A stretch of DNA of 64,000 nt from a virus. A program made the translations under genes and the position numbers. The DNA is taken from positions 1 through 64,000 of IMG/VR virus record IMGVR_UViG_3300013093_000043; one strand, written 5' to 3'. Positions within the stretch are counted from its first letter, which is position 1. Each line of letters starts with the position of its first letter. The notes under the pieces were generated by a model that ran no database searches, was not told the DNA's origin, and saw only the letters and a list, made by a program, of their open reading frames with translations. Positions 8,391 through 20,400 of this stretch are shown here, piece by piece.

Positions 8391-11300
8391 ATGGCTCAAA
8401 CAACACGTCAAACCAGTCTGCTTGTTCAGCAAGATTGGACTAAAATTTATCAAACGTTTACCAACGCGGACTTTACCAGTTACGATTTTGAAACAATTCG
8501 TAACACCATGATAAATTATATCAAGACTTATTATCCCGAAACATTCAATGACTTTATTGAAAGCAGTGAATTTATTGCTATCATTGACATGATCAGCTTC
8601 TTGGGACAGAGTCTTGCATTTAGAACCGACTTAAATGCACGTGAAAATTTCATTGATACTGCACAACGCCGTGACAGCATATTGAAATTGGCACGTATGT
8701 TGAGCTACAATCCCAATAGAAACAATTCGGCCAGTGGCCTGTTGAAATTTGACAGTATTAGAACCACTCAAGCCATAGTCGACAGTAACGGTGTCAACTT
8801 GTCAAATGCCACAATCAATTGGAACGATTTGACCAATGACAATTGGCTAGAACAATTTACCACCATATTGAATGCAGCATTGGTTTCTAGCGAAAGTGTA
8901 GGCAAGCCAGGAAACAGTCAAGAAATAAACGGCATACAAACCAGCGAATACACAGTAAACTTGGCAACAAACGTGTTGCCAATAGCCAAGTTCACATCCA
9001 CAGTCAATGGCGTATCAACTCCGTTTGAAGCAGTCAGTGCCACCAGCGTGGGACAAAATTATATCTACGAAGACGACCCAACAAAAATTGGTGAGTTCAA
9101 TATTCTTTATCGCAACGACAACAACGGCAATGGCAGCAACGACACCGGATTTTTTATCTATTTCAAACAAGGTGCACTGAATGCCACATCGTTTACGATT
9201 CAAAATGCAGTGCCAAACAATTATGTTCCGGTGGCAACAAACAATATCACAACCGGCGATCAGTGGTTGTATGCCACCAACGTCAACGGGGGACCAACAA
9301 CCAAGTGGACTCAAGTGCCAGCACTGCCCGGAATCAATGTTATCTACAATAACGAAACAGATAAAAATTTATATCAAATCAATACCCTTACCAACGATCA
9401 AATCAATTTGGTGTTTGGAGATGGCAGTTTTAGTAATATTCCGCAAGGATCGTTTGTGTTTTACTATCGCACTGCCAACGGATTGACCTACAATATAAGC
9501 CCCAACGACCTGGCATCAGTTTCAATACCGTTGGTGTATGTGAGTGCAAATAACACTCTAGAAACTTTGACCATAACCGCCAGTTTAAAATACACAGTGA
9601 CCAATGCCAATGCTGCTCCCAGCTTGAGCAGTATCAAGAGCAGTGCTCCGCAACAGTACTACACACAAAATCGCATGATCACTGGCGAAGATTACAATAT
9701 CTTTCCGCAAACTACATTTTCTAGCATACAAAAAATCAAGGCAGTCAATCGCTCGAGTAGCGGTGTAAGTTTATATCTAGATGCGTTGGATCCTACTGGC
9801 AGCTACAGTACAACCAATATATTTGCCGACGACGGAGTACTAACTGCAAATAATACAACAAGTTCTACATCGTTTAGTTTTTTAACCACTAACGATATCT
9901 ACAATGCCATTTACAATCAAATCATCCCGATAATTAGTTCTACAGAAATGCAGAATTATTACTATGCAACATATCCTAGATATTTGGCCCCAAATGCAAA
10001 CATACAAGTTAGTCAGTATTCGGTGTCAACGTCAAGCAGCACCGGCTATTTGCAAATATTGGGCAACACACAACAAGTGGGAGCAGGAGTAAGCGGCAAT
10101 TTGCAATATGTAACAACTGGTGCAAGTTTGCAGTTTACTGCCAACGGAGTAACCAGTTACGCCAGCGTTTCTAACGTAGTTGCAAACAACGATATCAACA
10201 CTCCCAGTCTGGTGTCGTTTGGCACAGTGGTTCCCAGTGGATCCTTACTAGATACTATTATACCAAGTTATAAAACCACGCTGACCACATCAGTTATCAA
10301 TCAAATCATCACGTATATACAAACCAAAGTCAATTTTGGATTGTACTACGATCAAGTCAATCAAATTTGGGCAGTTATTTCGCCCTCGGCCATTGGTACC
10401 AGTACCAATTGGTTGATACTGTTTACTTACAATCAAGGACTCTACACAGTAACCTACAAAGAGATGAAATACACTTTTGGCAGTGCTGGTGGAACTAACT
10501 TTTATTTCGATCCTGCAGTACGAGTCTACAACAGTACCACAGGAACCACAATCACCGATTCGATAAAGGTATTGAGCATCAATACACAACCCAATGCAAA
10601 TGTGTCCCTGGGGCAAGATGTAACATATCAAATATACAATACAATTACTGCCAGTGATGGCTACGTGGATGACACACAGGTTGCTGTCACCTTCCCCGAT
10701 ACTCAAGTACAAGGCATCCCCGACAATCCCGACTTGTTTTTTACAGTAAACGGCAACGTGCCAGCAACCGGCAATTCTACTGTGAGAAGCAACTTGTATT
10801 TTCAATACAAACACAATACTCCGGCACGTAATCGAATTGATCCTACTCCGGTGAACATAATTGATTTATATATTCTAACATCTTCGTATTCGACTGCGTA
10901 CATCAATTGGTTGCAAGATACCACTGGCAAAGTTGTTGAACCTGATTTACCTACTGCCAGCAGTTTAGAAATAGAATACAACGGGTTAGACAATTACAAA
11001 GCTATCAGCGACAGCATTGTGTATAACCCAGCACAATTCAAACCATTGTTTGGTTCCAAAGCGGATCCGACCCTGCAAGCCAATTTCCAAGTGGTAAAAA
11101 ATCCTGCGGTGTCGATTACCGACAACGAAATAAAAACACAAGTAATTGCAACAATTAACAACTACTTTGATGTTAACAATTGGAACTTTGGCGATACTTT
11201 TTACTTTAGTGAACTAGCAGCCTACTTGCACACCACTCTAGCTCCAAATATTTCCAGTATTGTTATTGTTCCGGCAAGTACAAATCTAGTGTTTGGAAAT

Positions 11301-11429
11301 TATTTTCAAATTAACAGCGAACCTTGGGAAATAATAACATCGGCAGCAACAGTGAATAATATACAAATTGTAAGTGCTGTAACAGCAGCACATTTAAATC
11401 TTGGTAATAACCTAGTAGGAACATATTAA
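8391..11429 (+). CDS. 6: Baseplate wedge protein, gp6-like
   Basis: A 1012-residue protein of the T4 gp6/gpJ baseplate family, which forms the wedge ring encircling the hub. The N-terminus is characteristic: LVQQDWTKIYQTFTNADFTS, then IRNTMINYIKTYYPETFNDF and FLGQSLAFRTDLNARENFID, followed by the AQRRDSILKLARMLSYNP helix. A central segment TGEDYNIFP and the C-terminal helical region NNYFDVNNWNFGDTFYFSEL also match gp6 homologues. T4 gp6 is 660 residues; the extra length lies mostly in Ser/Thr/Asn-rich beta inserts at about 480-850. A late-type promoter and ribosome-binding site sit directly upstream. The stop codon overlaps the next start (TAATG). Confidence 0.85.
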   Translation: MAQTTRQTSLLVQQDWTKIYQTFTNADFTSYDFETIRNTMINYIKTYYPETFNDFIESSEFIAIIDMISFLGQSLAFRTDLNARENFIDTAQRRDSILKLARMLSYNPNRNNSASGLLKFDSIRTTQAIVDSNGVNLSNATINWNDLTNDNWLEQFTTILNAALVSSESVGKPGNSQEINGIQTSEYTVNLATNVLPIAKFTSTVNGVSTPFEAVSATSVGQNYIYEDDPTKIGEFNILYRNDNNGNGSNDTGFFIYFKQGALNATSFTIQNAVPNNYVPVATNNITTGDQWLYATNVNGGPTTKWTQVPALPGINVIYNNETDKNLYQINTLTNDQINLVFGDGSFSNIPQGSFVFYYRTANGLTYNISPNDLASVSIPLVYVSANNTLETLTITASLKYTVTNANAAPSLSSIKSSAPQQYYTQNRMITGEDYNIFPQTTFSSIQKIKAVNRSSSGVSLYLDALDPTGSYSTTNIFADDGVLTANNTTSSTSFSFLTTNDIYNAIYNQIIPIISSTEMQNYYYATYPRYLAPNANIQVSQYSVSTSSSTGYLQILGNTQQVGAGVSGNLQYVTTGASLQFTANGVTSYASVSNVVANNDINTPSLVSFGTVVPSGSLLDTIIPSYKTTLTTSVINQIITYIQTKVNFGLYYDQVNQIWAVISPSAIGTSTNWLILFTYNQGLYTVTYKEMKYTFGSAGGTNFYFDPAVRVYNSTTGTTITDSIKVLSINTQPNANVSLGQDVTYQIYNTITASDGYVDDTQVAVTFPDTQVQGIPDNPDLFFTVNGNVPATGNSTVRSNLYFQYKHNTPARNRIDPTPVNIIDLYILTSSYSTAYINWLQDTTGKVVEPDLPTASSLEIEYNGLDNYKAISDSIVYNPAQFKPLFGSKADPTLQANFQVVKNPAVSITDNEIKTQVIATINNYFDVNNWNFGDTFYFSELAAYLHTTLAPNISSIVIVPASTNLVFGNYFQINSEPWEIITSAATVNNIQIVSAVTAAHLNLGNNLVGTY

Positions 11430-14400
11430 TGAGCACCAATCCTAGCACTAATTTTTTACCATCAGTATTTCAGAGTCCAACAAATCGCAAATTCTTTGGT
11501 GCAACGCTTGATCAATTGATCGAGGACGCACAAAACATACCGTTGTTTGGTTATATTGGTCGAACTTTTAGTCCTACATATAAACAAACAGATAACTATG
11601 TGCCCGAGTATACTACACAACGACAACACTATCAACTGGAGCCCAGTGTAATAGTTCGAGACGCCGACGGAAATATACAATTAACCAGCGGATACATTGA
11701 TTTATTAAACAGTATTGCCAACAACAACGGATACGCAAACAATCATCAAAGATTGTTTAGCTCACAGGCATACAGTTATGACGGACATTTTGATTACGAT
11801 AAGTTTGTAAACTATTACAATTATTACTGGTTACCTGAAGGACCATTAGACAACAACGGAAATCCCACGTCAGTGCCGGTATATGCCAATCAAACTTCGT
11901 ATCAGGCCAACTATACTGTTACAAGAAACACCAACGTCAATGGATATGAATTTAGCGGAGTAGGAAATCATCCCAACTTGCAATTGACATTGGCACGTGG
12001 AGGAACTTACACGTTCCAAGTCAATCAAGGTACCAATAACTTTTGGATACAAACTGAACCTGGAGTATCGGGAGTAAACCCCAATATAGCCACAGTATCT
12101 ACTAGACAAGTATTTGGAGTAAAGAACAATGGCACCAGTTCGGGCACAGTTACTTTTCAAGTACCATTGGCAACCGCACAAAACTTTTATGCCGAGATGC
12201 CAATTCCGGCCGGGGCACAAGTTGATGCAGCAATTGGATTTCATTATACCGATATTCAAAACCAGTTACTGAGCGTGTTCTTGGCAAACTTCCCCACTGG
12301 ACTGGACGGAATCACAAGCCAATTAAACGGAAAAACATTTGTTTTTATCAATAACGATTCAGATGCAAGTTATTGGACAACACCGTCACTGCCGGCAGCA
12401 ATCACCAGCACAATTACTACTGCTCCGGGCAGTGTGATTCCGGCCGCGACAAGAACCAACGTGTGGAAAATAGCCTTGGTTCCGACCGGAACTGGAGATT
12501 CGGTAATACAAATATCACCAACGGTAGCAGTAGCACCACTCAACAAGGTGTTTGTGCAATCGGGGATTACCTATGCCAGCAACGAGTTTTGGTTGAACAA
12601 CAACTATCTATATTCCTTGGTGCCGGCTATTACTGCCAATTTGGACACATTGTACTACCAAGACGGAAGCAATCCTGATTTTTATGGTGTTATTAAATTA
12701 GTAAACAACAACAATAGCACCATTGATGTGGACAAGGATATATTGGGGTCAATTGGATATACCAGTCCCAACGGAGTAATTTTTACCAACGGACTTAAAA
12801 TTACATTTGATTCCTTGGTCACTCCCAGTACCTATGCCAACAATACCTATTATGTTGAAGGAGTTGGAACTTCAATTGCACTAGTAGAAGCAAATAGTTT
12901 AACTGTGCCCGAAGCTTATAGCGTAGACATTGCTACCAGTCCCGACTATATAACAATAAATCGTGCAAGCCAAGATCTAAATCCCTGGAGTAGATACAAT
13001 CGTTGGTTCCACAAAGATGTTATCACTGCCACTGCCAATTACCTTGGTATAACGGCCAATTACGGCCCGTCAATTGTGGGACGCCGCCCCATTATTGAAT
13101 TTGAACCCAACTTGCAATTGTTCAATTTTGGTAATCAAATTCTTTCGGGAATTGACATAGTGAGCTTTGACAGTACCGATGCTTTTGTCACCATTGAAGG
13201 GCAAACTACTGCAACTGTAGATGGACAAGTACTGACCCATGGACAAACAATTATATTCACAAATGATTACGACACAAATGTAACCAATCAAGTTTATCAA
13301 GTACAAATAGAAAATATTCTAAGTAGAAATTATATCACCCTTGTCAACACCGGGGTCACTGTTGTTGAAGGCATGGTGGTTACTCCAACAGCCGGTGCCC
13401 ATCGCGGTATAACCTATCACTATACCGGCACTGCCTGGACCACAAGTCAAAACAAAACCGAAGTAATTCAACCGCCACGATTCGACATTGTTGACACCAA
13501 TGGTTACAGTTTTAGCGATGCCACAGTATATCCAGGCACAACATTTGCAGGAACATATTTCTTTGGTTATTCGGGCTACGGAACCAGCAGCAGTACCAAT
13601 GACAACATTTTGGGATTTCCGTTAGCTTATCAAAATTTCAACAACATTGGCGACATAGTTTTTTCCAATTATTACGATACCGACACTTTCACCGATGCGT
13701 CGGGAACTGTGTTGATCAACACCGGCTACTTGGCCAAAAACTACAACGGCTCGGTAACAAAGTTAAACAATTGGACAAAGAATATAGATCCAACCGAACA
13801 ATATCAATTGTTCACAAAATTCTATGACGGTCATGTAATAACCGTAAACGGAGCACAAAAAGCATTTGTGCAACTTGATGTTTTGCCAGCTGCACAAAAG
13901 ACCGTTCCCTATTTAAAAGTATACCTAAATAATGCCATACTGACTCCTACTGTAGATTATCAACAGACAAAAGTTGGTATCTACAACGTGGTTGTGCTAA
14001 CAACATTACCAAATATCAATGACAAAATTGATGTATTGGTGTTTAACCAACGGTCAGTCAGCCGCACTGGATTTTATCAAGTGCCTGACAATTTGAATCT
14101 AAATCCACTTAATCAAAATTTCAATTCGATCACACTGGGACAACTGCGTACACACTACAACAAGTTAATAGAAAATACCAGCACAAATTCAATTCCGGTA
14201 CAGGATAATTATCTAAAACAACAAGGTGGTGTCATAGTACAACACCAAGCTCCGGCGATATATGCAATGACATTTTTAAATGATCCCGTTGCAAATTTTG
14301 TTGATGGTATTACACTGGCCAAAAAAGAATACGCAAAATTTAAGAATAAATTTTTATCGCTTTGCAATTCATTAACAACACTGGACTATAACGATCCAAT

Positions 14401-17400
14401 CACTGGAGTTGATACAATATTGCAGAGCATTAATGCTATCAAGAACAGCACGTTTCCTTGGTACTACAGTGACATGGTGCCACAGGGCAGTGTTTATACC
14501 GCAATAGATTATACTGTAGTTAACGCAAGACAAACCAACTACGAGATAAATTCCATATTCAACAATGCAGAACTAAGCAATCGAGCAGTGTTGGTTTGGG
14601 TAAATGGTGTACAACGCACTGTTGGGGTCGATTATACTTTTAGTCAAACTGTTCCAGCAATAGTATTTTCTCTTTCGTTAAATGTTGGTGACACCATTCT
14701 AATTAGAGATTATGCAAATACCGATGGAAACTATATTCCTGAAACTCCAACCAAGTTGGGACTGTATCCTAAATTTACTCCCAGCATTTATCTAGACACA
14801 ACTTATCAAACTCCGATCAACGTGATACAAGGTCACGATGGAAGTATTACACCGGCATTTGGAGATTTTCGAGATCAATACATACTAGAACTAGAGCTTA
14901 GAATATACAACAATATCAAGGCCGATTACAGTAAAAATCAAATTGATTTGGCTACAGTATTTCCCGGACGTTTTAGACAAACCGACTATTCATTGACAGA
15001 ATTCGATAAAATTCTTGGACAAAGTTTTTTAAGTTGGGCCGGAGCCAACAAACTGGATTATACATCAAACAGTTATTTTAACTCCAACAATCCCTGGACC
15101 TGGAACTACAGCAAGTTTCCCGATGTTGTAACTGGTGCATTTTTACAAGGCAGTTGGCGGGCCATTTACAATTACTGGTTCGACACCGATACTCCCAACT
15201 TGACTCCTTGGAGAATGTTGGGCTTCGGCAGCATGCCCAGCTGGTGGACCACACGATATGGTGCAGCTCCCTACACTGGTGGAAACACACTGTTGTGGTC
15301 GGATCTATCTCAAGGCTATATTTGGAACGATGGCAACCCCTATATTGACAGTGGGTTTGCTAGACCAGGACTGTTGAATTTTATTCCAGTCGACAATTCG
15401 GGCAACTTATTGTCGCCAGCCGACATTCCGTTGTTTAGAAATACCAACTCTAGCAATGCATCTGACGCATTTATCTTGGGGCAACAAGGTCCAGTCGAAA
15501 CTGCTTGGAGACGCAGCAGCGATTATCCATACGGAGTACAATTGGCATTGGCAGTTGCTAAGCCTGCGTTGTATTTTAGCACACAATTAGATACTAGTAC
15601 TTTTTATACCAATCCCGTGACCGGGCAATTTAGCGATAGCAGTAATAGAAAAATAGCTCCTGGTCTTCTGAAAATAAATGGAGATGCTACCAGCGGTACA
15701 GTAAAACGGGCCAGCGGATATTTGAATTGGATTGGCGACAATATCAAAAACTTGGGCATGGATCCAGTAACAACATTGACTGAATATTTTTCTAATTTAT
15801 CTGTGCAACTGAGTTACAAAGTTGGTGGATTTACCAGTCACGATCTGTTGACAGTGAACGTAGAGCAAACCTCGCCCAATTCCACTAACTCGAGCGTGGT
15901 TGTTCCAACAAACAATTGGGGTGTGTACTTAAACAAGTCAACACCGATTCAAAATGCCGAGTACAGTGCTGTTGTGGTCACAAAGACTGCAAAAGGATAT
16001 TCGGTATCGGGCTATAGCCCAACCAATCCGTTCTTTACCATAATACCCAGTGTCAACAACAACGATAGCGAAACCATCACAGTAAATTCAACATCGGTCA
16101 CAGTGTTCAATACACCGTCCAAGTTCTTGCATTCGGTTCCGTACGGAACCGAGTATACTCTTCAACAGACTGCGGACTTTTTGGTCAGCTATCAACGATA
16201 TCTAGAACAAACAGGATTTATATTTAATACGTTCAGTACCGATCTTGGGGCCAATCAAGATTTCAAATTGAGTGTGAAAGAATTAATTTATTGGGCACAA
16301 CAGGGATGGGAAGCCGGTACTGTTATTGTGCTTAATCCTGTGGCAAATCTTTTGAAAATTGATTCTTTACAATCGGTCGTGGACGAAGTTACCAACGTGG
16401 CCAATGGCAATAAGTTATTGGATCAAAATTTCTTGCCTATTAAAAATAACAATTTTGATATACAACGACTCCAAGGTCCTGGGTTGGCCAACGAGTTTGT
16501 TGTAAGCACCATTGACGGAACTGGTATTGCTTATGCAAAATTGAACCTAGTGCAATTTGAACATGTGTTGGTATTTGACAATGTAGACGACTTTGGCGAC
16601 ATAATCTATATTCCCGAATCGGGAACAAGACAATACCGATTGAAATTGTCGGGATCTAAAACAGGAAACTGGAACGGTGCACTGAGTGCTCCCGGTTATG
16701 TTTACAGTAGTCCTATTATAGATACTTGGAAGTCCGGCACCGATTACCGCACCGGTGACATTGTGAAACACAATAATTTTTATTATACAGCAACACAAGA
16801 TATTCCAGCAGCTCAAATCTTCAACGGAATACTGTGGACTCAAATTCAACAGTCTAGTATTCAAACCGGACTACTACCCGGCCTAGGGCACAACGCACAA
16901 AAATTTGTCAACATCTACGACGTAGACAAACCGCCATTGGAAGAAGATCTACAGTTATACAGTGCCGGACTAATAGGATTCAGAGAACGACAATATTTGA
17001 CCGATCTTGGATTATCGATTCCAACACAGACAAAATTCTACCAAGGATTCATCAAACAAAAAGGTTCAATGAATTCGGTAACAGCACTGACAAAAGCCAA
17101 CTTTGATAACGTGCAAGGCAATGTCAGTGTATACGAAGAATGGGCGTTGCAAGTTGGACGTTATGGCGGAGTAAACTCAAATAACTTCAAAGAATTTATT
17201 CTAGACCAAAGTATTTTTACCACTAACCCGTGTGCATTTGTACTGACAAATACATTCAGTACCGGTAATATCATTGCCAACTTGACATTGGCAAATATTT
17301 ATAATTCCAGTAATTTGTCAAGTACATCAACTGCAATCTACAACAATCGCGTTACAAATAGATTCAACACTGATTTGCCCGATGTGGGATACGTCAATTT

Positions 17401-20400
17401 ACAAGATGTAGATATTACCGTATTTGATATCAATGCCTATACCGGGTCAGTTGCCGACATTGCAGTTGGGGATAAAATTTGGGTAGCAAAAAATTATCTT
17501 GGTGTTTGGGATATTTTGCGTGCAGGATCCACTGATCTCGTGGTAGAAAAAATAACCTATACCCTAGACACCTATGCCACTGTGGCACTCAATAATTCGC
17601 ATTCGTTCAAGGCCGGCGACTTGTTTGTGTTAAAGAATTTTGGACACAATCTAGACAACATATACCAAATTGTTCGAGTACCCAACTCAACCAGCTTAGT
17701 AATCAGCATTACCAATCAAGCAGTGCTCAAACCCTTGATCAGAGTTTTGTCGTACTCGGGTTCGGGCGTTGTGTACAGTTTGTTTTCGGCAAAATATGCC
17801 AACACAACTGATTTAATATCGGCAACAGTGCCAGTACACGGATGGATAAACAACGACCATGTGTGGATAGATTCGGCCACCGCATTGGGATGGGGTGTAT
17901 ATACATTTAACAGTCCTTGGGCCAGCAATGCCGTGATAAAATCTACAGCACTGTCAGGCAACGTGGCAAACAACAACTACGGTTCTAGTGTACGTGTAAA
18001 TTCTGTAACCGGAAATGTTTATATCGGCAATCCTGGTGCAAAACAAGTACAAGTGCTATCAAGTTCGTATGCATTTAATCAAATTATTGCCAACGTCGAT
18101 GCCGGCTTTGGCTCCAGTATTGATGTTGGCGGTAATGTAATTGTTATCTCGGCCAGCAACAATGTACAAATTTATCAAACCGCAGGCAATACTGTCAGTT
18201 ATGTACAAAAACTCACAGGAACAAACAATTTTGGCAACAGTATTGCACTCAGCGGAGATCAGCATTGGTTGTATGTTGGTACTCCAGGATCAAATACTGC
18301 CAATGTTTACTATACCGCAAATACCGCAGTATCAAATATTGTTTATTCTTACATAACAACCATCTCGGGATCCGGTGGTAATTTTGCACAGGCATTGAAA
18401 ACAAACCTTGATGGATCAAAATTGTTTGTCGGGGCTCCGCTGGCCACTAACGGAAATACACAAGCAGGCAATGTTTATGTGTATACTCGAACTGGAAATG
18501 CTTTTGCACTCACACAAACAATAACCAGCCAACACAACAATCAAGGTGCACAATTTGGTACAAGTCTAACCGTTGATGCTCTTGGCGGCAATTTGTTTGT
18601 GGGCGTTCCCGGATCAACTGCCAGCGGATTCCAAAATGGCGTGGTCGAGCGTTGGACAAATGTCAGCGGCACTTATGTAAGAAATCAAGTTATTGCACAC
18701 CCCTACACCGACAACGGCACAACATTTGGATCAAGTATTAGTGTAACTGGAGACAGCGAGATTTTGGCTGTGGGAAGCAGCAACAGTCCCTCAGAAGAAC
18801 ACACCACATTTGACAAAACTGCATTAACAATTGATGCCAATACAACTAGATTTGTCGAATACATCAACGGTAGCGGTGTAGTTTACATGTTTGAACCCGT
18901 TGTCAACGGTGCAGTAGCTAATGATCTCGGGCAGTATTTGTTTTCGCAAGAACTAGAAACTTCATTGAGTTCGGGCGATAAATTTGGATTTGCAGTAGAT
19001 TCTACTAGATCTGCGATTGCAGTTGGTGCTCCGGGCTCGTTGAACAATGCCGGAGCAGCCTATACATTTGTGAACGAAAACAATTCAACTGCTTGGAATT
19101 TGACAAGACAACAAACTCCGCAAGTGGATATAAACAGTATCAGTAGAACATTCTTGTACAACAAAACCAACAACAATATCCTATCGGCACTGGATTTTAT
19201 TGATCCCGCAAAAGGCAAGGTACTCAGTGTATTTGATCGCGATATAGATTTCAAATTGGAAACTGATCCAGCAAGATACAATCAAGGTACAGGAACAATT
19301 TATACTGACCTACATTGGGGACCAAAACAAGTTGGCAGTATTTGGTGGGATATAAGTACGGTTCGAGCCATTGACTACGAACAAGACACATTGATTTATA
19401 GACTCAACAACTGGGGAACCTTCTTTCCGGGCAGCAGCATCGATGTATACCAATGGATAGAAAGCACTGTGCTACCTAGTCAGTACAGTGCAAACGGCGG
19501 AGTCGGCACACCCAAAGATGTTTCAAATGCATCGTATAGCACTTACGGATATGTGACCGAATCGGGTGCTGTGCATTTAAAATATTACTATTGGGTCAAA
19601 GGTCTTGACACTATTTCTACAAACACCGGAAAAGCAAACAGTGTTCTAAGTATTGCTGCCGGAATAGAAAATCCGCAGGCTCAAGGCATACCTTATGCTA
19701 CCATACTGCGTGATGATGCAATAGCATTATACAACATCACTGGACAATTGGTTGGCCAAAGTACGGTGTTGCAGTTGGGCAGTCAAGATCAAGATGCAAG
19801 ATTGATACACAACGAATACGCCTTGGTACAAGAGCACAACCCCAAGAGCACAATTCCAGCATCAATACTACTGAAAATGATTGACAGTTTGTCGGGAATT
19901 GACGCATTTGGAAACGCAGTGCCCGATGTTGCGTTGATTCCAAGTCAGCGTTACGGAGTCGGTAATAGACCTATTCAGACCATGTTTATCAACCAAACAC
20001 TGGCATTGAACAATTATTTTTCTCTAGTCAATCAATATTTGCAAGCATACCCAGTGGTAGAACGTAAATCATTGACCTTGCTCAACAGTCAAGAGAGTAT
20101 TCCAACCAGCGATTCGGGTCAATATTCCATGACCGTTGACACCATTGAAGAATTAGGTTATATCAACACCGCTGGACTCGGCACAGGATATCGAGTATTG
20201 GTGTTGAATGATAGTACACAAAATACCAAATGGGCAATTTATTCGTTATTGAATACTGGAAAATTCAGTAGCACACCGGTTCTGGTGCAAAGTTATAAAA
20301 CTAGCCTGTACTGGAATTATACCAATTGGTACGACAGCAGTTATGATCCAACAAGCAATCCCGATATCACAGTGGCAAACTTGTTGGAATTGGGCAAATT

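Noticed and set aside
17716-17976. Reverse-strand ORFs and start/stop features inside the giant 4053-residue gene as separate genes
   Set aside because: The giant frame is uninterrupted, with smoothly continuing domains and repeats. The internal ORFs have no ribosome-binding sites.
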